64,000 bases of DNA from Sphingobacterium sp. UBA7855 (lineage in GTDB: Bacteria; Bacteroidota; Bacteroidia; Sphingobacteriales; Sphingobacteriaceae), in contig DLST01000010.1 in assembly GCA_002500745.1 (NCBI GenBank), positions 186,001-250,000 on the forward strand, read 5' to 3'. Positions 38,842 through 48,581 of this stretch are shown here, piece after piece. How positions within the stretch are numbered: the stretch's first letter is position 1; each line of letters starts with the position of its first letter. Below the pieces are notes generated by a model. It was not told the origin of the DNA. It made no database searches and saw nothing but the letters and a program-made list of their open reading frames with translations. A program made the position numbers and the translations under genes.

Positions 38842-38978
38842 GCTTATAATTCAATTATAAATCTTGGGAGGAAGGGCAGCGATGCCGCTGATATAACCAC
38901 TATAAACCATGGTGTGACATCTTTTTGTCTTTTCTAACCTGATTATATTTTTTACTGTTTAATTAGCATAATTACTTT

Positions 38979-41900
38979 ATGAACAACCTAAAAATTGTTT
39001 CTCTTTATACCTTGTTGAGCGTTGCGCCAACATTGGTATATGCACAACAAGGGAAAATTACGGGGCAGGTTTTGAACAAATCAAACGAACCGATTCTTGG
39101 CGCAAGTGTTATCGTCGAAGGGGCGGGTAAAGGGACCAAGACAGACATGTCCGGTAAGTTTGAACTCAATGCCAATAAAGGTATTCTCGTCGTATCATTT
39201 GTCGGGTATAAAACTTTAAAAATTCCATTGGATGGAAAATCAACTTTAACTATTCAGTTAGAACGTGATGAACATGTATTGGAAGATGTCGTCGTTGTAG
39301 GTTACGGTACGCAACGAAAGGCCACGTTAACGGGCTCCATTTCAGAAGTAAAGGGAAAAGATCTCGTAAAAAGTCCGCAGCCAAATCTGTCCAACTCATT
39401 AGCCGGAAGATTTTCGGGAGTGGTGATCAACAATCGTAGTGGAGAGCCTGGATATGATGGTTCATCAATCACGGTGCGGGGCCAAGCTACAACGGGTAGT
39501 AATGATGTGCTGGTTGTTGTTGACGGAGTGCCGGGGCAGATCGGAGGTCTGGAGCGCCTAGACCCAAACGATATCGAAAGTATTTCGGTGCTAAAAGATG
39601 CTTCCGCTGCAATATACGGTAATAGGGCTGCTAACGGAGTAATTTTAGTAACCACCAAACGCGGAAAGAGTGGTAAGCCATCCATCACCTATAGCGGAAA
39701 CCTTGGATTTAGTTCGCCAACGAGATTGCCCAAAATGGCGGATGCCGCAACATATGCGCTATTGCGGAACGAAATCGCTTATGGTAACAGCTCTTCAGGT
39801 GGAATGAACCAAATCTATTCAGACGAGCAGATTCAAAAATTTAGGGATGGATCGGATCCTTTATTGTATCCGAATACCAACTGGGCTGATGTCGCTCTAA
39901 AAAATACCGCCTTACAAAGTCAACAAAATCTATCTATTGCTGGAGGGACGGAGGATGTCCGCTATTTTATGTCCTTAGGCTCGGTCTATCAAGACGGGAT
40001 CTACAAAAAAGGTGTCACGAAATATAAGCAATATAATTTTAGAACAAATCTGGAGGCCAATATTACCGATCGATTTAAAGTTGGCCTATCGCTTTCGGGC
40101 AGACAAGAAGACCGCAAATTCCCGATTGCGTCGGCTGGAGATATTTTCCGTTCGATCTACCGTGCTTATCCGACAGTAAGTGCATATTATCCGAATGGCT
40201 TGCCTACAAGGGGCATCGAAGGCTCTAATCCAGCTTTAATGGTGACCGATATAGGTGGCACCGTGGTCAATCCCAAGCAGGTGTTTAACGGTATCCTCAA
40301 AGCGAGTTATCAACTTCCTTGGGTAGAAGGATTATCTGTAGATGGTTTTCTTTCAGTAGATAAATCCACTAATTTTAGTAAAAATTTTAGTGTTCCTTAT
40401 GTTTTAAATGAATATAAGCAAGCAAAAGATAGCTATGAAGAGTCTATAGTTGGCGGAAACAACAATAAAGCTACACTGACTGAGTCGCATACGAACGAGT
40501 CGTTGATTACAAGTAATATTAAGTTGAATTTCGAACGAAAATTGGGAGATCACGCCATAAGTGCCTTTGTGGGATATGAGCAGAGTAAACGACATTTGGA
40601 GTATTTTGACGCACAGCGTTTCAATTATCTGTCTACGCAATTGCCCGAATTATCCCAAGGTGGAGCTGCTGCTACAGATTATCTCAACTCGGGATATAGC
40701 AACAATTACACCCGTCAAAGTGTTATTAGCCGTATAGCGTATAATTATAGCGAAAAGTATTTGTTTGAGGGACAGCTCAGGGCTGATGGTTCGTCAATTT
40801 TTCCTTCAAACAAGCGTTGGGGTTACTTCCCTTCCGTATCCGCTGGATGGCGAATCAGCAAAGAAGATTGGTTTTCCGACAAGATTGGATTCTTAGATGA
40901 CTTAAAACTGAGAGCTTCCTACGGTAGCCTTGGAAACGATAATGTGGATGCATTCCAATATTTTGATAATTATACACTCGTAGGAAATGGCCTAGTCGCT
41001 CTTTTAGATGAGAAAAGCCAGATCGAGCCGAATGTTAAATTAGCGAAATTAGCCAATCCTGATATCACTTGGGAAGTATCGAAGAAACTTGACGTTGGAC
41101 TAAATGCACAATTTCTTAAAAATTTCAAACTAGAGGCCATCTATTTCAAACAAAAGAGATCAGATATTCTGACCGAACGAAATGCATCGATTCCGGGAGT
41201 TTCAGGTATTGTCAGTCCCTATAAAGAGAGCAGTTCCAAACCATTAGTCCCTTCGGAGAATATTGGCAAGGTGAATAGCGAAGGATTTGAAGGAACTTTG
41301 TCTTATCAAAAACCGGGAGAATTTAGCTGGGGAATGTCGGGTAATTTTACCTTTGCTAAGAGTAAAATTATCTTCATTGACGAGGCAAGCGGAACGTTAG
41401 ATTACCAACGTCAGACAGGACGACCTTTGGGAACTTATCTGCTCTATAATGCTATTGGATTAAATAGAACTGAGACGGATCTTAAAGGATCTCCGCAAGC
41501 TCCCGGTGCGCAAATAGGCGATTTAATTTTCGAGGATTATAATCAGGATGGTAAGATCACCGCAGATGATATGCTGCGGACAAAGTATGGAAATATACCA
41601 CAGATCACCTATGGTTTTAGCTTAAATGCGGCTTATAAAAACTTTGATGCAGCAGTATTATTTTCTGGGCAGGCCAGGGTTAGCCAACATGTACTTCCCG
41701 AATCTGGTACGGTAGGGAACTTCTATAGCAGTTGGGCCGACAATCGATTTAATCCATTTAATAACCCGAATGGCACATATCCAATGGTTCCCGAACGTGC
41801 TTCTTCAGCGGTCAGCGGAGGCCTGTATGGAAATAACTTTTGGTTGAATAATGCTTCCTTCCTACGGTTAAAAAATGTCGAAATAGGATATACCCTGCCA

Positions 41901-42071
41901 CATGAGGTTCTTTCGCGATGGAAACTGGGTGGACTGCGCTTCTACGCGAATGGATTCAATCTGTTGACTTGGACAAAAGTGAAGGATTATGATCCTGAGG
42001 GAAGTAGCGGAAGCGGACAATTTTATCCGCAGCAACGAATTATTAATGTAGGTGTAAATTTAAAATTCTAA
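38979..42071 (+). CDS. SusC/RagA-family TonB-dependent outer-membrane transporter (second locus)
   Basis: 1030 residues. Signal peptide (to about 23, TLVYAQQ), carboxypeptidase-D regulatory-like domain (about 25-100, GKITGQVLNKSNEPILGASVIVEG), TonB-box-like VVVGYGTQRKATLTGS, plug (VRGQATTGSNDVLVVVDGVPG, SVLKDASAAIYGNRAANGVILVTTKRG) and a complete barrel ending INVGVNLKF. Preceded by the HTCS and a direct-repeat operator; followed after 15 bases by its SusD. Substrate unknown, but the linked GH43/GH43 and GH2 suggest an arabinose- and galactose-containing glycan. Confidence 0.95.
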   Translation: MNNLKIVSLYTLLSVAPTLVYAQQGKITGQVLNKSNEPILGASVIVEGAGKGTKTDMSGKFELNANKGILVVSFVGYKTLKIPLDGKSTLTIQLERDEHVLEDVVVVGYGTQRKATLTGSISEVKGKDLVKSPQPNLSNSLAGRFSGVVINNRSGEPGYDGSSITVRGQATTGSNDVLVVVDGVPGQIGGLERLDPNDIESISVLKDASAAIYGNRAANGVILVTTKRGKSGKPSITYSGNLGFSSPTRLPKMADAATYALLRNEIAYGNSSSGGMNQIYSDEQIQKFRDGSDPLLYPNTNWADVALKNTALQSQQNLSIAGGTEDVRYFMSLGSVYQDGIYKKGVTKYKQYNFRTNLEANITDRFKVGLSLSGRQEDRKFPIASAGDIFRSIYRAYPTVSAYYPNGLPTRGIEGSNPALMVTDIGGTVVNPKQVFNGILKASYQLPWVEGLSVDGFLSVDKSTNFSKNFSVPYVLNEYKQAKDSYEESIVGGNNNKATLTESHTNESLITSNIKLNFERKLGDHAISAFVGYEQSKRHLEYFDAQRFNYLSTQLPELSQGGAAATDYLNSGYSNNYTRQSVISRIAYNYSEKYLFEGQLRADGSSIFPSNKRWGYFPSVSAGWRISKEDWFSDKIGFLDDLKLRASYGSLGNDNVDAFQYFDNYTLVGNGLVALLDEKSQIEPNVKLAKLANPDITWEVSKKLDVGLNAQFLKNFKLEAIYFKQKRSDILTERNASIPGVSGIVSPYKESSSKPLVPSENIGKVNSEGFEGTLSYQKPGEFSWGMSGNFTFAKSKIIFIDEASGTLDYQRQTGRPLGTYLLYNAIGLNRTETDLKGSPQAPGAQIGDLIFEDYNQDGKITADDMLRTKYGNIPQITYGFSLNAAYKNFDAAVLFSGQARVSQHVLPESGTVGNFYSSWADNRFNPFNNPNGTYPMVPERASSAVSGGLYGNNFWLNNASFLRLKNVEIGYTLPHEVLSRWKLGGLRFYANGFNLLTWTKVKDYDPEGSSGSGQFYPQQRIINVGVNLKF

Positions 42072-42079
42072 GGAGGAAC
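42071..42079 (+). promoter_or_regulatory. Strong Shine-Dalgarno-like AAGGAGGAA before SusD
   Basis: Nine purine-rich bases containing AGGAGG, starting at the last base of the SusC stop and ending 7 bases before the SusD ATG. Few other genes in the window have such a site. Confidence 0.6.
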
Positions 42080-42086
42080 ACAACAG

Positions 42087-43802
42087 ATGAAATCTTTAAG
42101 TAAATATTTTCTGCCCTTGGCTTTGGGAACGACTATCTTTTCAGCTTGCAACAAAAATTTGTTGGACGTTACAGCAACTGATCGTATTTCTACAGAAGCG
42201 ATTGAAACAGATACAGCCGTTTTAGAAGCTTTTGTCATCAATAGATATATTGGTGAGAAAATAATATCCAATGAGGCAGATGGTACTAATCCGGGCTTCG
42301 GTCGCGGATTTGAATATGCCCTGTGGTCTTCCCTGACCGACGAATCCATGTATACGAATGATGATAATACCTGGCTTATTACCCGAGGACAATTGTCTCC
42401 AGAAAATTTGGGTGCTGCCGGATCGCTTTGGGGGCGTAGCTACCGAAGTATCCGTGAGTGCAATTACGCTAAAAAAGTCTTGGCTAATATACAGATGAGT
42501 ACATTGCATAAGCGCCAATTGGAAGGTGAGATCCAATTTATAAGAGCATTTAGGTACCATGATCTCATTCGAAATTTTGGACGCGTTGTGTTGGTGGGAG
42601 ATACAGTATATGGATTGAAGGATGATCTGACCAAAGCAAGTCTTTTTGAAAGAAAATCCATGCAAGAAGGTATGGATTATGTAATCAAGGAATTAAATGA
42701 AGCGATTGAAAAGCTGCCTGCTGAAAATAACGACAAAACCTGGGTCACTGGGCGGGCCACAAAGGCTGCAGCTATGGCTTTAAAAGCGAGATTACTTTTG
42801 TATGCTGCAAGTCCATTGTATAATGTAGGAACCTGGGCAGCCGCTGCCCAGGCAGCGCAGGAGGTGATCGCCCTTAATAAGTACAAGCTATACACGGGCG
42901 GATACCAATCGTTGTTTTTAACAGATCGAAATCCAGAAACTATTTTTGCAAGATACTACACCAAAAATGCCAATCACGTGCACCTCGAAATTGCCAACGG
43001 ACCGAATGGCTATGGCGGATGGGGCGGAAATACACCATACCAAAACTTGGTCGATGCCTATGAGATGAAAAATGGAAAAGCCCCTTTCAATGAGGACGGC
43101 AGCGTAAACTCGGCTTCAGGTTACGATCCGAAAAATCCTTATGTTAACCGCGACCCCCGTTTTGACGCGACTATTTTATACAATGGCGCTTTATACAGGG
43201 GTAGAGCCGTGGAAACATTTATACCAAAAGGGCAAGATAGTCCGCAAGGAACTGACAATTGGAATACTTCTAAAACAGGGTACTATCTGCGGAAATTTAT
43301 GAACGATGCTTATCCGCTTCAAAATCCTTGGGGTAATGCGGGATTTCAACCTTGGAATTACTTCCGCTATGCGGAAGTCCTTTTGAATTTTGCAGAAGCA
43401 GCAAATGAAGCTTATGGTCCAGATGTGTTGCCTGCTGGTGGTAGCTTAACAGCGAGACAGGCTTTAAATTTGGTTAGAACACGGCCATCTGTCGATATGC
43501 CCGAAATTCCTATAGGTCAGTCAAAAGATGAATTTAGAAAGCAAGTGCGTTACGAGCGCAGAGTAGAGTTAGCGTTTGAAGAGCATCGTTTTTATGATGT
43601 CAGAAGATGGAAGATTGCGATGGTAACAGAAAATATCCCCGCTTATGGCGTTACTATAGATAAAAATAGTGAGGGTTTTACGTATACGCGCAAGGAAGCG
43701 CTTTCAGGACGCCGATTTGAAGAAAAGCACTATTGGCTACCGATTCCACGGTCTGAGATATTATCGTCAAATGGACAATTGGAGCAAAATCCTGGCTATT
43801 AA
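42087..43802 (+). CDS. SusD/RagB-family glycan-binding lipoprotein (second locus)
   Basis: 571 residues. Lipoprotein signal with lipobox FSAC (Cys21) then NKNLLDV. TPR-type helices (GEIQFIRAFRYHDLIRNFG, AAAMALKARLLLYAASPLYN) and the C-terminal SusD signature (RYAEVLLNFAEAANE, RRVELAFEEHRFYDVRRWK). A strong AAGGAGGAA precedes the ATG, unusual in a phylum that rarely uses Shine-Dalgarno sequences; it may ensure high SusD levels. A hairpin with T run after the gene may reduce transcription of the enzymes. Confidence 0.95.
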   Translation: MKSLSKYFLPLALGTTIFSACNKNLLDVTATDRISTEAIETDTAVLEAFVINRYIGEKIISNEADGTNPGFGRGFEYALWSSLTDESMYTNDDNTWLITRGQLSPENLGAAGSLWGRSYRSIRECNYAKKVLANIQMSTLHKRQLEGEIQFIRAFRYHDLIRNFGRVVLVGDTVYGLKDDLTKASLFERKSMQEGMDYVIKELNEAIEKLPAENNDKTWVTGRATKAAAMALKARLLLYAASPLYNVGTWAAAAQAAQEVIALNKYKLYTGGYQSLFLTDRNPETIFARYYTKNANHVHLEIANGPNGYGGWGGNTPYQNLVDAYEMKNGKAPFNEDGSVNSASGYDPKNPYVNRDPRFDATILYNGALYRGRAVETFIPKGQDSPQGTDNWNTSKTGYYLRKFMNDAYPLQNPWGNAGFQPWNYFRYAEVLLNFAEAANEAYGPDVLPAGGSLTARQALNLVRTRPSVDMPEIPIGQSKDEFRKQVRYERRVELAFEEHRFYDVRRWKIAMVTENIPAYGVTIDKNSEGFTYTRKEALSGRRFEEKHYWLPIPRSEILSSNGQLEQNPGY

Positions 43803-43825
43803 TTATTTGTTTCAGTAAGTTAATC

Positions 43826-43865
43826 ATCCTCTTGGTTCTGTAAGAAGAATCAAGAGGATATTTTT
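43826..43865 (+). terminator. Internal terminator/attenuator between SusD and GH43
   Basis: Fourteen-bp stem (43826-43839 with 43846-43859, one G-T wobble), 6-base loop and then ATTTTT. It lies 35 bases before the tandem GH43 gene and probably lowers enzyme expression relative to susCD. Confidence 0.8.
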
Positions 43866-43900
43866 GAGAAATAAATCAACCTTTAATAAATCTATACCTT

Positions 43901-45802
43901 ATGCGATTAACACTTATTACGTTTTTATTGATGAACATTGCGGCGGCAGTTTACGCACAAGAATACAAGTATGGCCCAGCAGAAAAAGATTTTGCGGGTT
44001 ACCTCTTCGCTTATTTTAAAGGGAACGCTGTAGCTGATGAGGCTGTGTGTTTTGCCATTAGCACTGATGGCTATACGTATAGAGCTCTAAATGATAATCA
44101 ACCCATCTTAGATTCAAAGCTTATCAGCAAAACTGGTGGTGTACGAGACCCACATATTCTTCGTGGCCACGATGGGAAAACATTTTATATGGTACTGACT
44201 GACATGACCTCCTCCAAAGGCTGGGATTCCAACCGCGGAATGGTCTTGTTAAAGTCCCAAGACCTCGTACATTGGTCGCATCAAATAATCGATATTCAGC
44301 AGCGCTTTAAAGGCCAGGAAGCCTTGAAAAGGGTTTGGGCACCACAGACAATATTTGATCCTTCGGTAGGGAAATATATGGTGTATTGGTCTATGCAGCA
44401 TGGAAACGATCCCGATATCATTTATTACGCTTACGCAAATAAGGAATTTACCGATTTTGAGTCCGATCCTAAAGTACTTTTTCTGCCGAAAAACGGTAAA
44501 TCTTGTATTGACGGCGATATTATTGAAAAGAATGGTCTCTTCTACCTCTTTTACAAAACCGAAGGACATGGCAATGGTATCAAACTGGCGATAACAGATT
44601 CACTTACGTCAGGAAGATGGATTGAACAGCCAGGATATAAACAGCAGACAAACGATGCTGTGGAAGGATCTAGTGTCTTTAAGATCAATCAGTCAGATAA
44701 ATACATCCTGATGTATGATGTATATGGCAAAGGAAAATATCAATTTTGTATCTCTGATGATTTGGATAGTTTTAAAGTGATTGATCATGAAATTGTTATG
44801 GATTTTCATCCAAGACATGGTACCATTATCCCTGTTTCCAGACAAGAACTGCTTGATCTGACTAGCAAATGGGGGAAACCAAAAGACATTCAATTCACTT
44901 TTAGAAAGAATCCAGTTTTGGATGGTTTTTATGCCGATCCAGATGTACTTTATTCCAATAAAACCAAAAAATACTACATTTACCCGACAAGCGATGGTTT
45001 TGACGGTTGGGGCGGCTATTATTTTAAGACCTTTTCGTCCCCAGACCTCAGCAAGTGGAAAGACGAGGGGGTGATTTTGGACTTGAAAAAAGATGTTGCC
45101 TGGGGCCCTAGAAATGCCTGGGCGCCAACGATTACAGAAAAGAAAATTAAGGACGACTATAAATACTATTATTATTTCACGGCGGCGCAAAAGATAGGCG
45201 TTGCGGTAGCAGATTTGCCGACAGGGCCTTTTAAGGATTCGGGAAAGCCATTGATAGATTTTAAACCTGAAGGTGTAAAAGGTGGTCAGGAGATAGATCC
45301 CGCAGCGTTTAACGATCCAAGATCTGGTAAAAGCTATTTATATTGGGGAAATGGCTATCTAGCGGTAGCTGAACTCAACAGAGATATGGTTAGCATCAAG
45401 AAAAAAACGCTAAAAGTCATAACTCCCGATAAGACCTTTCGCGAAGGTGCATATGTAGTCTACCGTAAAGGTCGCTATTATTTCTTTTGGTCAGAAGACG
45501 ATACTCGGAGTGAAAATTATCGGGTGCGTTATGGAACCGCCTCTACCCCCGATGGGCCAATCACTGTTCCCGAAAATAATCTAGTCTTACAAAAAGATCC
45601 CGCAAAGGGGATATATGGAACTGGGCATAATTCCATTTTGCAGATTCCAGGTAAAGATGAATGGTATATTGTTTACCATCGTTTTAATTATCCCAAAGGT
45701 ATCGATATGGGTGACGCTGCAGGATTCAATCGCGAGGTGTGTATGGATCGGTTGTATTTTGACGATGAGGGCCATGTAATACCAGTAGTTCCCACACTTT
45801 AA
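43901..45802 (+). CDS. Secreted protein with two GH43-type catalytic modules in tandem
   Basis: 633 residues, signal peptide to about 19. First module (about 25-315) resembles GH43_34: GGVRDPHILRG with the base Asp, VWAPQTIFDPSVGKYMVYWS, and acid Glu in VEGSSVFKIN. Second module (about 340-633) is a separate complete propeller: DGFYADPDVLYSNKTKKYYIYPTS, WAPTITEK, EIDPAAFNDPRSGKSYLYWGNG and REGAYVVYRKGRYYFFWS. Both retain recognisable Asp, Asp and Glu residues, so both may be active. Activities such as alpha-L-arabinofuranosidase or beta-galactofuranosidase are possible; the pair could remove two different side chains. Followed by GH2 after 29 bases. Confidence 0.9.
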   Translation: MRLTLITFLLMNIAAAVYAQEYKYGPAEKDFAGYLFAYFKGNAVADEAVCFAISTDGYTYRALNDNQPILDSKLISKTGGVRDPHILRGHDGKTFYMVLTDMTSSKGWDSNRGMVLLKSQDLVHWSHQIIDIQQRFKGQEALKRVWAPQTIFDPSVGKYMVYWSMQHGNDPDIIYYAYANKEFTDFESDPKVLFLPKNGKSCIDGDIIEKNGLFYLFYKTEGHGNGIKLAITDSLTSGRWIEQPGYKQQTNDAVEGSSVFKINQSDKYILMYDVYGKGKYQFCISDDLDSFKVIDHEIVMDFHPRHGTIIPVSRQELLDLTSKWGKPKDIQFTFRKNPVLDGFYADPDVLYSNKTKKYYIYPTSDGFDGWGGYYFKTFSSPDLSKWKDEGVILDLKKDVAWGPRNAWAPTITEKKIKDDYKYYYYFTAAQKIGVAVADLPTGPFKDSGKPLIDFKPEGVKGGQEIDPAAFNDPRSGKSYLYWGNGYLAVAELNRDMVSIKKKTLKVITPDKTFREGAYVVYRKGRYYFFWSEDDTRSENYRVRYGTASTPDGPITVPENNLVLQKDPAKGIYGTGHNSILQIPGKDEWYIVYHRFNYPKGIDMGDAAGFNREVCMDRLYFDDEGHVIPVVPTL

Positions 45803-45831
45803 TCACTAAACCTAATGTAAATATAAATAAA

Positions 45832-48330
45832 ATGAAAAGAATAATAAGAAAGTTGGCTGTCTTAGCAATCTCCAGTTATATAGGTATCCATACCCTATAT
45901 GCACAGCCGGGGTTTGGCATCGCCGAACGTGTAAACTCAGACTGGCGCTTCCATTTGGGAGATATGGAGATAAAAGCGGGAACGGAAATGGATCGCGCTG
46001 GATGGCAGCAGGTGAGTTTGCCGCATGATTGGAGTGTAAAATACCCGTTAAGTCCTAATTTAGCCAGCGCGACAGGATATTTGCCCGGCGGCATAGGATG
46101 GTACCGAAAACAATTGACGATACCCGCAGAAGATCAGGGTAAAAAGATTTTTATCTATTTTGAGGGAGTGTACAACCGAAGTGAAGTTTTTGTCAATGGT
46201 AAATCTGTTGGCAAAAGGCCCAATGGTTATGTGTCCTTTTCTTACGATATTACGCCATACATTGAATTTGGCAAAGAAAATACCATAGCCGTTAGGGTAG
46301 ACCATAGCCAAAGTGCCGATTCGCGGTGGTATACAGGGTCTGGGATCTATCGGGATGTATGGATTGTTAAGGCCAATCCGATGCATATCGACCAATGGGG
46401 CGTGTACGCCTATCCAGAAATAAAAGGTGAAAAGGGAATTTTAAATACCGAAGTAACTGTGGTCAATAGCGCTTCCGCATCTTCTGCAATTGCAGTCGAG
46501 CAGCAGTTGGTTGACATGACAGGGCGTATTGTCGCAAAAAAAACACAGAAAGTACAAATCGGAGCCAGTGATAAGGCAACCGTACAACAGCAGTTGGCCG
46601 TGTCGAACCCCAAACTATGGAGTTTGGATCAACCCAATCAATATACCTTGCGGACAATTGTGACGCAAAATGGCCAGCAGATCGATCAGTCGGAGGTGAA
46701 GACCGGTTTCAGAGCATTCACGTTCGATGCGAACAAAGGGTTTGCTTTAAATGGAGAGCGGATGAAGGTAAAAGGAGTGTGTTTGCACCACGACGCTGGC
46801 GTATTGGGCGCTGAAGTGTATCCAGAAGTATGGCGTCGACGTCTCCTAACCTTAAAATCGCTGGGAGTCAATGCTATTCGTACAAGCCATAATCCGCAGG
46901 CATCTTCGTTGTATGCACTATGTGACGAGCTTGGTCTTTTGGTGATGGACGAAGCGTTTGACGAATGGGAATTTCCAAAAAGAAAATGGTTGCAGGGGTG
47001 GAATTTTGGTACGCCCGGCTTTCAAGGATCATACGATTTTTTTGAATCTTGGGGAGAGCAGGATCTTGCCGACATGGTCAAAAGAGATCGGAATCACCTT
47101 TCAATTTTTGCGTGGAGTATAGGCAATGAAGTGGATTATCCAAATGATCCTTATTCACATCCTATTCTTAACGGAGAAAAGAAAGAGGGTGGCTTTACAC
47201 AAGCTTCGTATGGGGGCTACAAAAAGGATGCACCCGATGCGATGCGGTTGGGTGATATTGCCAAACGCTTGGTCGCGGTTGTAAAAAAATACGATAAAAG
47301 TAGAGCGGTTACAGCAGGGCTTGCAGGTGTAGCAATGTCTAACGAAACTGCCTATCCGGGTGCACTTGACATCGCTGGATACAATTATACAGAAAGCCGC
47401 TATCAACTGGATCACAAACGCTTTCCCGAACGCGTCATTTTCGGCAGCGAAAATAGGCATGATCTTTCTGCTTGGTTAGCAGTACGTGACAATGCGCATA
47501 TTTTTGGTCAATTTCTATGGACTGGGATCGATTATCTCGGCGAATCTGGACGTTGGCCTTCCCGTGGATTCTATTCAGGACTGCTAGATTTTGCGGGATT
47601 TGTCAAACCGAGAGGTTATTATCGCCAATCGCTGTGGTCGGACAAACCCATGGCTTACTTAGGTACTTATCCATTGAAGGGAGGGGCAGGAGCAACCGAT
47701 GTGTGGTCGGCATTGGAGTCGGAGGAAGGACAGCGAAAGAATGAAGCCCCTTCTATGGACGCTTGGCCAATTTGGAATTATCAAGAGGGGCAACAAATTC
47801 GGGTCGTTTGCTACACCAATAGTGCGCTGGCACGATTAGAACTCAATGGTAAGCTTGTTGGCGAAGAAAAGAAATATGATGAGAAAACAGGTATTATCTT
47901 TTGGGATATTCCCTATACTTCGGGCAAATTGGAAGTTGTGGGTTTCGACAATCATAAAAAGGAGATCATCCGTCATGCAATACAGTCAACTCAACGGCCT
48001 ACGGCTATTCATGCCGCCGTACTAGGAGAGCAAGACATAAAATCAGGCGCAATCATTCAAATTGCCTTACAGTTGGTAGATGCCAACGATGAACCCGTAA
48101 TACTATCAGAAGATGAAATAACCTGCGACCTCATTGGAAATGCACGATTGCTGGGAATGGAAGCAGGAAATAATGCCGACATGGGCGATTATACAGATAA
48201 CAAACAGCGGGTATATCATGGTAAAATGATTGCTTATGTTCAAGCATTGGGTCAATCTGGCGATAAAGTCGATATAAGGTTCACATCACCGTGGCTAAAA
48301 ACGGCAACTATACAGTGTCTGATAAAATAA
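45832..48330 (+). CDS. GH2 family beta-galactosidase-like glycosidase
   Basis: 832 residues, signal peptide to about 25 (HTLYAQPGFG). Sugar-binding domain (about 35-180, RVNSDWRFHLGD, HDWSVKYP, RWYTGSGIYRDVWI), Ig-like domain (180-290), TIM barrel with acid/base Glu433 in IFAWSIGNEVD and nucleophile Glu540 in VIFGSEN, and two C-terminal sandwich domains (DUF4982-like near 640-710). Retaining exo-enzyme; beta-galactosidase is the commonest activity for this architecture, but beta-glucuronidase or beta-mannosidase cannot be excluded. It ends the HTCS-controlled group, with a strong terminator downstream. Confidence 0.92.
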   Translation: MKRIIRKLAVLAISSYIGIHTLYAQPGFGIAERVNSDWRFHLGDMEIKAGTEMDRAGWQQVSLPHDWSVKYPLSPNLASATGYLPGGIGWYRKQLTIPAEDQGKKIFIYFEGVYNRSEVFVNGKSVGKRPNGYVSFSYDITPYIEFGKENTIAVRVDHSQSADSRWYTGSGIYRDVWIVKANPMHIDQWGVYAYPEIKGEKGILNTEVTVVNSASASSAIAVEQQLVDMTGRIVAKKTQKVQIGASDKATVQQQLAVSNPKLWSLDQPNQYTLRTIVTQNGQQIDQSEVKTGFRAFTFDANKGFALNGERMKVKGVCLHHDAGVLGAEVYPEVWRRRLLTLKSLGVNAIRTSHNPQASSLYALCDELGLLVMDEAFDEWEFPKRKWLQGWNFGTPGFQGSYDFFESWGEQDLADMVKRDRNHLSIFAWSIGNEVDYPNDPYSHPILNGEKKEGGFTQASYGGYKKDAPDAMRLGDIAKRLVAVVKKYDKSRAVTAGLAGVAMSNETAYPGALDIAGYNYTESRYQLDHKRFPERVIFGSENRHDLSAWLAVRDNAHIFGQFLWTGIDYLGESGRWPSRGFYSGLLDFAGFVKPRGYYRQSLWSDKPMAYLGTYPLKGGAGATDVWSALESEEGQRKNEAPSMDAWPIWNYQEGQQIRVVCYTNSALARLELNGKLVGEEKKYDEKTGIIFWDIPYTSGKLEVVGFDNHKKEIIRHAIQSTQRPTAIHAAVLGEQDIKSGAIIQIALQLVDANDEPVILSEDEITCDLIGNARLLGMEAGNNADMGDYTDNKQRVYHGKMIAYVQALGQSGDKVDIRFTSPWLKTATIQCLIK

Positions 48331-48394
48331 GGACATAATAAATAACCAGAAATGTGAATTTGAGCTATTTTAATTAGCGTTTCAAATCTTAAAT

Positions 48395-48433
48395 AAAAAG
48401 AGCATTGGAAATTTTTCCAATGCTCTTTTTTTA
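48395..48433 (+). terminator. Rho-independent terminator after GH2
   Basis: Long perfect stem: AAAAAGAGCATTGGAAA pairs with TTTTTCCAATGCTCTTTTT around 48395-48430, followed by more T. Confidence 0.9.
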
Positions 48434-48581
48434 TTTAACCTGAATTGATAACTGGACTTCGTTATAAAATAGCGTAATATGATAATATTAAATAAAAAAA
48501 ATTATTAAATACTTTTTTTATTGTAAATTTTATTATTAATTTAGCTTCACTATAAATCTAAAGACTGACTCAATTATATTC

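Noticed and set aside
42222..42665. 147-residue minus-strand frame inside SusD
   Set aside because: Overlaps conserved SusD coding sequence; no motif of its own.
44693..45190. 165-residue minus-strand frame inside the tandem GH43 gene
   Set aside because: It is a shadow: the plus-strand protein has clear GH43 motifs throughout, while the minus product has no recognisable domain.
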